The notes under the pieces are model-generated. The model searched no databases. It had not been told where the DNA came from and was given only the letters and a program-made list of their open reading frames with translations. Below, piece by piece: positions 35,480-44,015 of a DNA stretch of 53,596 nt. Origin of the DNA: an uncultured Clostridia bacterium (GTDB lineage: Bacteria > Bacillota > Clostridia > Christensenellales > Aristaeellaceae); contig CAKUKM010000014.1 in assembly GCA_934663595.1 (NCBI GenBank), forward strand, positions 1 to 53,596, in the 5' to 3' direction. The translations under genes and the position numbers were made by a program. The number at the start of each line of letters is the position of its first letter. Positions within the stretch are counted from its first letter, which is position 1.

Positions 35480-37228
35480 TTATTCTTCCTCCGGCGCGCT
35501 GATTTGCCTGAGCCGCAGGCGAACGCAAACGCCGCCGCCGGGATTGGCAAAGACCTGCGCGCCGCAATCCGCGCCGAAATGGAGCCGCACGCGCATGCCC
35601 GTATTGACCACGCCGATATGCTCGCACCTCTCGCCCGCGTCCAGGCGGCGATTCAGCTCCGCGATCTTTTCCCCCGGCATGCCCGCGCCGTTGTCGATTA
35701 CCTCCAGCCAGAACCGGCCGCCCTCCTCGCTGCCGCCGCGCACGAGAATCGTTCCCCAGCGCTTTTCCGGCGCAAAGCCGTGCAATATGGCGTTTTCAAT
35801 CAGCGGCTGAAGGCAAAGCCGGGGCACGGCCGCGCCCATCAGTTCTTCAGGAATTTCCGTCTCGAGCGGAATCTCGGTCATGTATCGGGTGTTCATCAGC
35901 GCGAGATACCGCCGCGACAGCTCGATTTCCTCCGAAAGCGGACAGAGCGGGTTCTTCGCGCGGATCAGCGGCGCGAGCAGGCCGCCCAGATCGGCCAGGC
36001 AATCCGCAATGCGCCGCGAGCCCTCCATCATCGCCATCCATTTCAGCGTATTCAGCGTGTTATACAGAAAATGCGGATTGATCTGGCTGCGCAGCGCCTG
36101 CAGCTCGTATTCGCGCTTTTCGCGCTCGGCCCGGGCGTTCATGTCGGTGAGGCGCTGCAGGCTTTCCAGCATGCCGTTGTGCCGCCGCGCCAGCTTGGAC
36201 AGCTCGTCCATGCCCGGCGCATCCACATGCAGCGAATAATCGCCCTGCTCCACGCGCTCCATGCTGCGCGCAATGCCCGTGACCGGCCGCAGCATTCTCC
36301 GCAGCCAGAGCATGAACACGCCCGCGGTAATCACCAGCGCCGCCGTGAGAGAAAGCAGCGTCATCCGGCTCAGCCGGCGCAGCTCCTGCGTATAGCCGCC
36401 CGAATACACGCGATAGACAACCTGCATATCGTCCACGCCCAGCGCCTTGCGATAGCTGCGCACGCCGCTTTCGCTCTTTTCGCTGTAGACCGTTCCCAGC
36501 GTGGCTTCGTCGCTCGAAGAGAGCACGCGCGATTGGCCGTCCAGCAGAAACACGCCGCTGTGCGCCGTTTGCGCAAGCGCCGCATAGTGTTCCTCCAGCA
36601 TCGCGGCCGAAAAGCCCAGCAGCAGCGCGCCGCCCTTCACGCGCACGCCCGCCATGATCAGCGGCTGGCTTTCCTCCTGATTGTAATACGGCTGCGGCAT
36701 GCCCTGCTGCTCCGCCGCGCCGTAAAAGCGCACCGTGCTGGTGGACTGGCGCGCGACGTTTCCGGGCAGCTCCCATTGCGGCCATGCGGGAAAATTGCGC
36801 ACCGTGCGCGGCGCGAACATCATCAGCGTGCCGTCCTGCGCATAGACATAAACCGCGCGCAGCGAGGGCAGGCTCGCGAACATGTTCCAAATCGTGCTGC
36901 GAAGGCTGATTTGAATGCTTGTGCGCTCCAGAACCGAAAACAGCTGCCGCTCGATCAGCGCCGCAACGTCTCTGTCCAGCTCCAGAAGCGTCGTCTGGCG
37001 GCGCATGGTGTCGAATTCGCCGCTTAAATTATCGCAAATCTGATTCAGCTCCGCCAGCGTCGTCCGCTCGCTCATGCGATCCATTACGCCCGTGGCCATG
37101 CCGTTGACCATCACGCCCGAAGCCGCCAGCGAAAGCGTGAGCGCAATGCCGAAAAAGCACATGAACCGAACCTGAATGCCGCTGAAGAAGCGCTTCAGCG
37201 CGTTAAGAAGAGGCGCCCCGATACTCAT
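35480..37228 (-). CDS. Sensor histidine kinase, YesM/LytS type
   Basis: 582 residues. Membrane segment 1 at about 22-44, a roughly 240-residue extracellular sensor of Cache-like size, membrane segment 2 at 289-310, HAMP, then the His_kinase domain with phosphoacceptor H386 (SQINPHFLYNTLN) and a HATPase_c domain (LQPLIENAILHGF, VIDNGAGMPG). Its start lies inside the end of the regulator gene (26-bp overlap). YesM-type kinases sense extracellular or binding-protein-bound glycans; the next operon downstream encodes such a transporter, the likely target. Confidence 0.93.
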   Translation of the reverse strand: MSIGAPLLNALKRFFSGIQVRFMCFFGIALTLSLAASGVMVNGMATGVMDRMSERTTLAELNQICDNLSGEFDTMRRQTTLLELDRDVAALIERQLFSVLERTSIQISLRSTIWNMFASLPSLRAVYVYAQDGTLMMFAPRTVRNFPAWPQWELPGNVARQSTSTVRFYGAAEQQGMPQPYYNQEESQPLIMAGVRVKGGALLLGFSAAMLEEHYAALAQTAHSGVFLLDGQSRVLSSSDEATLGTVYSEKSESGVRSYRKALGVDDMQVVYRVYSGGYTQELRRLSRMTLLSLTAALVITAGVFMLWLRRMLRPVTGIARSMERVEQGDYSLHVDAPGMDELSKLARRHNGMLESLQRLTDMNARAEREKREYELQALRSQINPHFLYNTLNTLKWMAMMEGSRRIADCLADLGGLLAPLIRAKNPLCPLSEEIELSRRYLALMNTRYMTEIPLETEIPEELMGAAVPRLCLQPLIENAILHGFAPEKRWGTILVRGGSEEGGRFWLEVIDNGAGMPGEKIAELNRRLDAGERCEHIGVVNTGMRVRLHFGADCGAQVFANPGGGVCVRLRLRQISAPEEE

Positions 37229-38402
37229 TGGGCGTCACCCCCGTGTACTTCCGGAACACCCGGATGAAATAGGTCGCGTTTGCAATGCCCACCAGCTCGC
37301 CCACGCGATAGACCGGCTGATCGCCGCTGCTGAGCAGCTGCTTGGCCCGCTGCACGCGCGTCTGATTGAGCATGTCGGTAAACGTGCAGCCCATCGTGGA
37401 CAGAAACAGCCGGCTCAGATATCCGGTGCTGACCGAGAGCTCGTCCGCGACCGACTGCAGACTGATCGGCTGGGCGTAATTGCGCCGAATGATGCTCAGC
37501 GCGCCGGCGATCTTCTTCGGACAGGCCCGCGCGGGCAGCTCGTCCAGCCAGCGGCGCGCGCAATCGTAGAGATGCGGCAGATCCTCATAGCCCTCGCCCA
37601 CGTTTTCCGGCGAAAACCGGCTTTCGACGTTCAGGTGATCGTCCAGCAGTTCGTTCACGCGCATCAGGCTCTCGTCGCGCCGGGACGCGGATTCGCCCCC
37701 GCCGGCGAACAGCAATACGTATTCGCCCGGATGATCGCAATAGCATTCCCAGCGATCGGAATCGCGCAGCGCCAGGCGCACCAGCTCCATCACCATCGTG
37801 CGCAGCGTGCGTCCGCCCGGCTCCTTTTCCAGAAAGCGCTCGTATTCCATCAGCCGCATCACCGTGAGCGAAAGCCGGCCCTGCTTAACCGCCATGCCCA
37901 CGCCCTGCATCGCCTTTAAAAAGTGCGCGCAGTCCAGACTGCGATAGCGCACATAATCAAAGAACATGCTTTCGCGAATGGGCTGGAAATCCACCTGCTC
38001 CGGCCGGCGCTCCCGCGCGGCGAGGCCGTCCAGCTCCCCGCGCACGCGGCCCAGGATGTCCGTGAGCTTTTCGACGGTGCAGGACAGCTTCATTACATAG
38101 CCGCTGACGTCGAATTCAATGGCCTGGCGCGCCGCGTCGAAATCCTCGATGCAGGTCAGCACCAGCATCCGCGTGCGCGCGTCCTCGGCCCGAACGGCGC
38201 GAATCAGCGACATGCCGTCCATGACCGGCATTTTCAGATCGGTAATGATCAGATCCGGCTTCAATCGGCGAACCTCGTTCAGCGCCTCCGCGCCGTCGGA
38301 GCACTCCGCGCACACGCGCATATCCAGCTTTTCCCAGTCCACCATGCTCTTGATTCCCATGCGAACCAGCGGCTCGTCCTCGGCCAGCAGCACCGTGTAC
38401 AT
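37203..38402 (-). CDS. AraC-type response regulator, YesN type
   Basis: 399 residues. Receiver domain with EDEP acidic pocket, phosphoacceptor D55 (LIITDLKMPVMDG) and a Lys in YVMKLS (the usual KP is KL here). A middle linker of about 170 residues is followed by a C-terminal AraC double helix-turn-helix (ISLQSVADELSVSTGYLSRL and VGIANATYFIRVFRKYTG). A GGGAGGAG site precedes the start. Pairs with the overlapping YesM-type kinase and probably activates the transporter-GH20 operon. Confidence 0.93.
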   Translation of the reverse strand: MYTVLLAEDEPLVRMGIKSMVDWEKLDMRVCAECSDGAEALNEVRRLKPDLIITDLKMPVMDGMSLIRAVRAEDARTRMLVLTCIEDFDAARQAIEFDVSGYVMKLSCTVEKLTDILGRVRGELDGLAARERRPEQVDFQPIRESMFFDYVRYRSLDCAHFLKAMQGVGMAVKQGRLSLTVMRLMEYERFLEKEPGGRTLRTMVMELVRLALRDSDRWECYCDHPGEYVLLFAGGGESASRRDESLMRVNELLDDHLNVESRFSPENVGEGYEDLPHLYDCARRWLDELPARACPKKIAGALSIIRRNYAQPISLQSVADELSVSTGYLSRLFLSTMGCTFTDMLNQTRVQRAKQLLSSGDQPVYRVGELVGIANATYFIRVFRKYTGVTPNEYRGASS

Positions 38403-38490
38403 TCAAACTCCTCCCCCGTTTTCCGTCGGTCGTGCATGCATCCACTTTTTTTGTTCTGTTTAGGCGCTCCCGGAGGTGCAAAATTGACGA

Positions 38491-38518
38491 TTGACTTCAC
38501 GGCCCCTCTCGGTATACT
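38491..38518 (+). promoter_or_regulatory. Promoter of the TIM-barrel/CBM9-like pair
   Basis: TTGACT (38491-38496), 16-bp spacer, TATACT (38513-38518), 37 bp ahead of the start. Confidence 0.7.
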
Positions 38519-38555
38519 CTAATATCAACCAATACAATCAAGGAGGCTATTGCCC

Positions 38556-39605
38556 ATGGACATGAAACCCCTGAAGCTCGGCGCGGCCTATCACGGCAAC
38601 CGCATGCCCCATCACGCCCGCGAGGATATGCGCGACATGATGCGCAGCGGCATGGATCTCGTGGTGCACATGTTCTCGCACACCGACTGGGACCGCCACA
38701 AGAACAAGATGAAGGAGATTCTGGAAATCTCCCATGAGGTCGGCCTGGAAACCTGGGTGGACAACTGGGGGCTGGCCGGCCCGCCCGGCGACAAATCCCA
38801 TTTCCTGTCCTACCACCCCGAGGCCCATCAGATCTATTCCGACGGCAGCATGGACCCTGTTCGCGTCTGCCTGAACAGCGATTCCTTCCATGCCTTCACC
38901 CGCGAATGGATCGACACGGTGGAATACATCGGCGGCAAAACCATCTTCTGGGACGAGCCGCACCTGCCGCTGAAGGAGGCGGACGGCCGCACGCTGTTCT
39001 CCTGCGCCTGCCCGCGCTGCAAAGCGCTGTTCCGCGAGCGCTTCGGCCACGATATGCCCGAGACGCTGACCGACGAGGTCAAGCGCTTCCGCCTGGATTC
39101 CATCGCCGGCTATTTCGCCATGGCCACGGCCTACAGCGCGAAGAAGGGCCTTAAAAACGCCGTTTGCGTCATGCTCGGCGAGCAGCACGGCATCAGTCTG
39201 GAAACGCTGGACGGCATTTGTGGCGTCGACACGCTGGATAACATCGGCTCAGACCCCTACTGGCTGGGCATTCCGGGCGTGAATCCCTATGAATTCGTAT
39301 ACGAAAACACGAAAAAGAGTCTGGCCGTGAGCGAGCATTTCGGCAAGGACCACAACATCTGGATTCAGACCTATTCCAATCCCCGCGGCCGCGAGGAGGA
39401 AATCGTTCAGGCCACCGAGGCCGCTTACGACGCCGGCGCGCGCACGATCCTCGCCTGGGGCTATTACGGCAGCGAATCCAACGACTACGCCGCCGAAAAC
39501 GCCGAAAAGACCTGGAGCGTAACCTGCGACGCATTCCGCCGCATCCGCGAAATGGAGCGCGACCGCGTGCTCGCGGCCAATCGCGCCCGGTTTATGCATG
39601 AATAG
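38556..39605 (+). CDS. Uncharacterised TIM-barrel, glycosidase-like protein
   Basis: 349 residues, cytoplasmic. I do not recognise a named family. The sequence suggests a (beta/alpha)8 barrel with acidic motifs at strand ends: GMDLVVHMFSHTDWDRH, TWVDNWGL, KTIFWDEPHLPL (Asp-Glu after a strand, candidate catalytic), MLGEQHG and ILAWGYYGSESNDY. A CACPRC Cys cluster follows the WDEP motif, as in the GH20-like protein nearby. AGGAGG (38541-38546) is nine bases from the ATG at 38556; a TTG at 38550 is too close. Overlaps the CBM9-like gene by 8 bp. Probably a glycan-active enzyme of this locus. Confidence 0.65.
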   Translation: MDMKPLKLGAAYHGNRMPHHAREDMRDMMRSGMDLVVHMFSHTDWDRHKNKMKEILEISHEVGLETWVDNWGLAGPPGDKSHFLSYHPEAHQIYSDGSMDPVRVCLNSDSFHAFTREWIDTVEYIGGKTIFWDEPHLPLKEADGRTLFSCACPRCKALFRERFGHDMPETLTDEVKRFRLDSIAGYFAMATAYSAKKGLKNAVCVMLGEQHGISLETLDGICGVDTLDNIGSDPYWLGIPGVNPYEFVYENTKKSLAVSEHFGKDHNIWIQTYSNPRGREEEIVQATEAAYDAGARTILAWGYYGSESNDYAAENAEKTWSVTCDAFRRIREMERDRVLAANRARFMHE

Positions 39606-40200
39606 CCCGTATGTGCTGGCGCGGACGCACGCGCTTTCCCAAATGCGCGTCGGGCGCGTGGAAAACTGTCCCTGGGGCGGCGATTACCGCCCCGAGGTGC
39701 GGTTTCGCGCCGGATGGAACGATTCCGGCATTCGCGTATGGATGGAATGCCGCGAGAGCGATCCTCTGCGCCGCGTGCGCGAGCCGAACGGCCGCGTCTG
39801 GTGCGATTCCTGCATGGAATTCTTTCTCGCCCCCGGCCCGCGGACGCAGGACGGCTATTTCAATTTCGAAATGAACGCGCTCGGCGCGCTGCTGCTGGGC
39901 TTCGGCGTTTCGGACACGGAATTTGTGTTCGACGATTTTCCGCGCGGCCGGATTCCGCTTCGGGCCGAGGTGGGCGCCGATTCCTGGAATCTGGATTTAA
40001 CCGTGCCGTTCGCACTGATTCAGCGGCGCTTTCCCGGCTTCCGCGCGCAATCCGGCGCCGTGCTGCACGGCAATTTCTACAAATGCGGCGATGAAACGGC
40101 GCAGCCCCATTTCCTCTGCCATTTTCCGATCGACCCTGCGCGGGTGCCCGAGCCGAATTTCCATCGGCCGGAGTCCTTCGGCGCGCTGATTCTGGAATGA
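39598..40200 (+). CDS. CBM9/DOMON-like carbohydrate-binding protein
   Basis: 200 residues, one beta-sandwich resembling the family 9 carbohydrate-binding (DOMON-like) domain: VRFRAGWNDSGIRVWMECRE, DSCMEFFLAPG, YFNFEMNALGALLLGFG and the closing FHRPESFGALILE. No signal peptide or other domain is present, so it is an intracellular stand-alone domain. Its start lies within the end of the TIM-barrel gene, suggesting that the two proteins form a complex, with this one as a substrate-binding subunit (inference). Confidence 0.65.
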   Translation: MNSPYVLARTHALSQMRVGRVENCPWGGDYRPEVRFRAGWNDSGIRVWMECRESDPLRRVREPNGRVWCDSCMEFFLAPGPRTQDGYFNFEMNALGALLLGFGVSDTEFVFDDFPRGRIPLRAEVGADSWNLDLTVPFALIQRRFPGFRAQSGAVLHGNFYKCGDETAQPHFLCHFPIDPARVPEPNFHRPESFGALILE

Positions 40201-40205
40201 GGCAG

Positions 40206-40222
40206 TTTGTTCATTGATTAAA
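40206..40222. promoter_or_regulatory. Operator-like element at the minus-strand promoter
   Basis: TTTGTTCATTGATTAAA lies just downstream of the minus-strand -10. It resembles, in inverted orientation, the element 40353-40372 at the ROK promoter (TTTATTCAGTGATTGATAAA on the minus strand): both share TTTrTTCA then TGATT and an AAA end. Confidence 0.4.
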
Positions 40223-40225
40223 GAT

Positions 40226-40254
40226 ATTATACCTGTCTTTCGCATCCCTGTCAA
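40226..40254 (-). promoter_or_regulatory. Consensus promoter pointing left, antisense to the CBM9-like gene
   Basis: Minus strand TTGACA (40249-40254), 17-bp spacer, TATAAT (40226-40231): twelve of twelve consensus bases at ideal spacing. No gene starts downstream on this strand until the response regulator 1.8 kb away, so the product would be antisense to the CBM9-like and TIM-barrel genes. Confidence 0.7.
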
Positions 40255-40319
40255 CCCGCCGCGCCGCTGCGCGCATTTTCCGGCCCTTCGCCGCGGATTC
40301 GTCGGATTTTCGGGAATCA

Positions 40320-40349
40320 TTGACAAGCGCCGCGGCGATGTGGTATATT
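40320..40349 (+). promoter_or_regulatory. Promoter of the ROK-led amino-sugar operon
   Basis: TTGACA (40320-40325), 18-bp spacer, TATATT (40344-40349), followed at once by the operator-like TTTATC...ATAAA element. Confidence 0.8.
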
Positions 40350-40352
40350 AAT

Positions 40353-40372
40353 TTTATCAATCACTGAATAAA
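40353..40372. promoter_or_regulatory. Candidate ROK operator at the operon promoter
   Basis: TTTATCAATCACTGAATAAA, with symmetric TTTAT/ATAAA ends, between the -10 and the ribosome-binding site of the ROK gene. A related element is at 40206-40222. Confidence 0.45.
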
Positions 40373-40389
40373 TGAATCCGGAGGCAATC

Positions 40390-41604
40390 ATGCGCAATCA
40401 GGAAGCGGTCAACATCAAGCTCGTGCAGCGAATCAATCGCTCGAGGGTGCTCGGCGAAATCCGCAATGCGCCCGAGGTCGCGCGCGCGGCGCTGTCGGGA
40501 AAAACGGGGCTTTCCGCCGCGTCGGTCAGCAACATCGCGGGCTATTTGCTGCAGACGGAGCTGATTCGCGAAACGGGGCGCGAAAACGTGGATCGCACGG
40601 GGCGCAAGGGCATTCTGCTGCGCTTCGACGGCGCGCGCTATCGCATCGTGACCGCCAGTCTGGCCGACGGTGCGCTGCACCTGTTTCTGACCGATTTGCA
40701 GGGAACGGTATACGCGCATCTGGAGCACCGGCTGCTGGGCGCGAGCGCGGAGGCGACCGCGCGGCTGCTGTGCGGCGGCATTGAGCAGATGCTCGCCTCG
40801 CCGCAGGCCGAAAACGTGCTCGCGGTGGGCGTTTCCGTATCGGCGCTGGTGCTGCAGGACGGCAGGCGCGTCACCTCGTCGCGATTGGGCTGGAACCGCA
40901 TGGATCTGCGCGCGCGTTTGAGAAGCCTGGGCGACATTCCGGTATTCGTTTCCAACAGCTCGTTTGCAAAGGCCGGCTGGCTGTGCCGGCTGCACCCGGA
41001 ATGGAGCCGGGGGCTTACGCTGTTTGTGGATATGACGCACGGCGTGGGCGCGGCGCTGCTGCGCGACGGCGAGCGGATCGACACGTTCGTGGGCGAAATC
41101 GGCCATTCGGTGATTGCGCCGGGCGGCGAAATCTGCTCCTGCGGCCGCCGCGGGTGTCTGGAGGCCATGTGCTCGCCCGCGCGGCTGCTGCGGCTGTATG
41201 CGCAGGGCGGCGGCCATGCCGAATCGCTCGCGGAGTTTTCCCAAATGCTGCAATCGGGCGACGGTGCCGCGGCGCGCGCGCTCGAGGACTGCGCCGCATA
41301 TCTCGGCATGGCGCTGGGCAATCTGATCAACCTGTTCAATCCCGAGCGCATCGTATTGAACGCCGAGGACTACGCCGACTGCCCCGCGCTTCCCGAGCGC
41401 GCGATTGAGGCGATGAAGGAGCACGTGCTGGACGGTCTGAATCGGGACGCGCCCGTGTTTGTCACGCGCTTTGAACCGGCGGATCTGGCGCGCTCGATGG
41501 CCGGCGATCTCTGCGACGCGCTGTTCTCGCCGCGCTTTGAAACCGATATTTTTGAACGAATCGACGGCATGAGCGCCGATTCGGAACCGCAACGCAATAT
41601 TTAA
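40390..41604 (+). CDS. ROK-family transcriptional regulator (NagC/XylR-like)
   Basis: 404 residues. The N-terminal winged helix (RSRVLGEIRNAPEVARAAL...GLSAASVSNIAGYLL) is followed by an actin-like ROK domain with GVGVSVSALV-type strand and the zinc motif CSCGRRGCLE preceded by GEIGHSVIAPGG. The GGAGG seven bases ahead fixes the ATG at 40390. First gene of the five-gene operon, 13 bp before the aminotransferase; by family precedent it senses a sugar or sugar phosphate and represses its own operon. Confidence 0.92.
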   Translation: MRNQEAVNIKLVQRINRSRVLGEIRNAPEVARAALSGKTGLSAASVSNIAGYLLQTELIRETGRENVDRTGRKGILLRFDGARYRIVTASLADGALHLFLTDLQGTVYAHLEHRLLGASAEATARLLCGGIEQMLASPQAENVLAVGVSVSALVLQDGRRVTSSRLGWNRMDLRARLRSLGDIPVFVSNSSFAKAGWLCRLHPEWSRGLTLFVDMTHGVGAALLRDGERIDTFVGEIGHSVIAPGGEICSCGRRGCLEAMCSPARLLRLYAQGGGHAESLAEFSQMLQSGDGAAARALEDCAAYLGMALGNLINLFNPERIVLNAEDYADCPALPERAIEAMKEHVLDGLNRDAPVFVTRFEPADLARSMAGDLCDALFSPRFETDIFERIDGMSADSEPQRNI

Positions 41605-41617
41605 GGAGGAAACATCC

Positions 41618-42928
41618 ATGGCAAAGAAGGCAAGCGATTTCCGCTACAACACCGGCGAAACCCGCGTCCCGTGGGCGGCCGTGGGCGAGAACTACAACGC
41701 GGACGACCTGATGGAGGTCATTCAGTTTCTGATGCAGGGCCGCGGCGACGATTACGATCGCGCGCTGGGCGAGGTGCGCGAAAAGGTGCTGGCGCTGGAT
41801 AAGCTGAGCACGCCGCCGGGAAAGCTCTCGCTGGGCGATCGCGTAGAGCAGGTCGAATCCGAGGTGGACGCGTATCTGGGCACGCAGGGCGCGCTGTTTA
41901 CCGCGAACTGCACCGCGGGCTTTGAAATCGCATTCAAATATGCCAATCTCGGCCCGGGCGACGAGGTGATCGTGCCCGCCATTACGTTCATTGCGACGAT
42001 GGCCTATCCGCTGTCCGTGGGCGCAAAGCTGGTGTTTGCCGACGTGGACCCGACGACGCTGAATATGGATCCGGCCGACGTGGCCCGCAAGATCACGCCG
42101 CGCACGAAGATGATCGTTCCGGTGCATCTGGGCGGCTATCCGGTGGACATGGATCCGCTGATGGAGCTGGCGCGCGAGCACGGCATTCTCGTTCTGGAGG
42201 ACGCGGCGCACGCGTTCGGCGCGACCTACAAGGGCCGCAAAATCGGCACGATCGGCGATTTCACGGGCTTCAGCCTGCACGAGGTCAAGAACTGCACGTC
42301 CTTCGGCGAGGGCGGCATACTGACCACGAACATCGATTCCTTCCGCGGCGAAATGAAGCGCGCGCGCTTCCTGGGCCTGGATTTCAGCCGCAAGATCAAA
42401 TACTGGCTCTACGACGTAACGGCCATTCCGGGAAAATACGGCCCGTTCGTGGCGGGCAACTGCTCGGTCACGGAGCTGCAGGCCGTGGGCCTTTCGCAGC
42501 AGATCAAGCGCTACGACAAGATTCTCGCCGAGCGCCGCGCGGCCGCGGAATACCTGACCCGCCGCTTCTCCGAATGCGATGCGATTCTTCCGCAGCAGAT
42601 CGGCGACGAGGGCACGCGCCCGAGCTTCCATCTGTATCTTCTGCAGATTGATCCGGCGAAAGCGGGCGGCGACGTGCAGGTGCTGCGCCGCAAGCTGGAG
42701 GAAAAGGGCGTGACCAACATCCCGCACTTCGGCCCGCTGTATCACTTTGACATTCTCAAGACCTTCGGCTACAGCGAAGAGGAAATCGCCGCGACCTGCC
42801 CGGTCTGCGAGGAGGTCTTCGCGCACCGCTTCACGCATCTGCCGGTCTACGGCCTTACGGAGGAACAGCTGGTTTACATGGCCGACGCCGTGATCGCCTC
42901 GATTGAAGAAATGCGCCGCGGCGAATGA
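41618..42928 (+). CDS. DegT/DnrJ/EryC1/StrS-family PLP aminotransferase
   Basis: 436 residues, fold type I sugar aminotransferase. PLP lysine K224 lies in SLHEVKNCTSFGEGG; Asp of VLEDAAHAFGA contacts the pyridine ring. It has an N-terminal extension of about 60 residues (FRYNTGETRVPWAAVGENYN...) and an extra KLSTPPGKLSLGDR piece before the core compared with the common 370-residue enzymes. Family members transfer an amino group to or from keto-sugars or keto-cyclitols. Placed next to a Gfo/Idh dehydrogenase and a deacetylase, it may work on a 3-amino or similar amino sugar; catabolic direction is inference. Confidence 0.88.
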   Translation: MAKKASDFRYNTGETRVPWAAVGENYNADDLMEVIQFLMQGRGDDYDRALGEVREKVLALDKLSTPPGKLSLGDRVEQVESEVDAYLGTQGALFTANCTAGFEIAFKYANLGPGDEVIVPAITFIATMAYPLSVGAKLVFADVDPTTLNMDPADVARKITPRTKMIVPVHLGGYPVDMDPLMELAREHGILVLEDAAHAFGATYKGRKIGTIGDFTGFSLHEVKNCTSFGEGGILTTNIDSFRGEMKRARFLGLDFSRKIKYWLYDVTAIPGKYGPFVAGNCSVTELQAVGLSQQIKRYDKILAERRAAAEYLTRRFSECDAILPQQIGDEGTRPSFHLYLLQIDPAKAGGDVQVLRRKLEEKGVTNIPHFGPLYHFDILKTFGYSEEEIAATCPVCEEVFAHRFTHLPVYGLTEEQLVYMADAVIASIEEMRRGE

Positions 42929-42950
42929 TCGCTTTCAAAGGAGATTTTCG

Positions 42951-43997
42951 ATGAATAAAATTCGCTTCGGCATTCTCGGCGCAGGCGGCATTGCCGACCG
43001 CCGCACCATGCCCGGCATGCAATTGGCCGAGCACGCGTGCATTACGGCCGTAATGGAGCTCGATCCCGCCGTGGCGGAGCGGCTGCGCGCCAAATATTCC
43101 GCCAGGCGCGCCTATACCGACGAGGAAGCGCTGCTTTCCGATCCGGAGATCGACGCGGTATACATCGCCTCGCCCATCGCATGCCACGCGCGGCAGGCGC
43201 GTCTGGCCGCCGACCATGGAAAGCACATCCTGATTGAAAAGCCGCTGGCCATGACCGCCGACGAGGGCGCGGCGCTGGTCGCCTATTGCCATGAAAAGGG
43301 CGTTCAGATTGCCGCGGGGCTGATGATGCGCTTCGGCGCGTATGTGCAGGCGATGAAGCAGGCGATCGCCGAGGGCAAAATCGGCGACGTGGTCAGCGCG
43401 TTCGCCCATTTCACCTGCTGGTATCCCGACATTCCCGGCATCTGGCGGCAGAGCAAGGTCAGCGCGGGCGGCGGCGCGCTGATGGACATGGGCGTGCACT
43501 GCATCGACCTGATTCGCTATGTCACCGGCAGCGACGTAAAGCAGGTGGCCGCCATGCACGACACGCTGACCTTCCACTACGAGGTGGAGGATTCGTCCAC
43601 GGTGCTGCTGCGGCTGGACAACGGCGCGCTCTGCACCGTGCAATCCAATTTCAATATTCCCGATGAAGCCGCGCTGTGGCGGCTGGAATTCTTCGGCACG
43701 CGCGGCCGGCTGGCCGGAAACGGCGTGATCGGCCAGGTGGACGGCGGCAGCGTGGACGCGCTGTTTATGGAGGACGTGGGCGGCTACGACGCGCAGCAGA
43801 ACCACGAATCCCGCGCCGCCGCCGCGGAGCTGGACGCAGAATTCGGCAACGCCTATGCGCGCGAGGTGGAGAGCTTCTGCCGGTCGATTCTGGAAAACCG
43901 GCCGCTGGAGGTGCCCGCCGAAGAGGCCGTGCGCGCGCAGAGAATCATCGAGGCCGCATATCGCTCCAACGACGAAAAGAGAATCATCGATCTGTAA
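42951..43997 (+). CDS. Gfo/Idh/MocA-family NAD(P)-dependent oxidoreductase
   Basis: 348 residues. Rossmann motif GILGAGGIADR, the catalytic EKPLAM with its Lys, and a C-terminal alpha/beta domain with GGGALMDMGVHCIDLIRY supplying the Asp/His. Oxidises or reduces a hydroxyl of a sugar, sugar acid or cyclitol; pairs of Gfo/Idh enzyme and DegT aminotransferase are known from kanosamine, 2,3-diamino sugar and inosamine pathways. AAAGGAG lies ahead of the ATG at 42951, 22 bp after the aminotransferase. Confidence 0.92.
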   Translation: MNKIRFGILGAGGIADRRTMPGMQLAEHACITAVMELDPAVAERLRAKYSARRAYTDEEALLSDPEIDAVYIASPIACHARQARLAADHGKHILIEKPLAMTADEGAALVAYCHEKGVQIAAGLMMRFGAYVQAMKQAIAEGKIGDVVSAFAHFTCWYPDIPGIWRQSKVSAGGGALMDMGVHCIDLIRYVTGSDVKQVAAMHDTLTFHYEVEDSSTVLLRLDNGALCTVQSNFNIPDEAALWRLEFFGTRGRLAGNGVIGQVDGGSVDALFMEDVGGYDAQQNHESRAAAAELDAEFGNAYAREVESFCRSILENRPLEVPAEEAVRAQRIIEAAYRSNDEKRIIDL

Positions 43998-44015
43998 TTC
44001 AAGGAGGAAAGCCAT

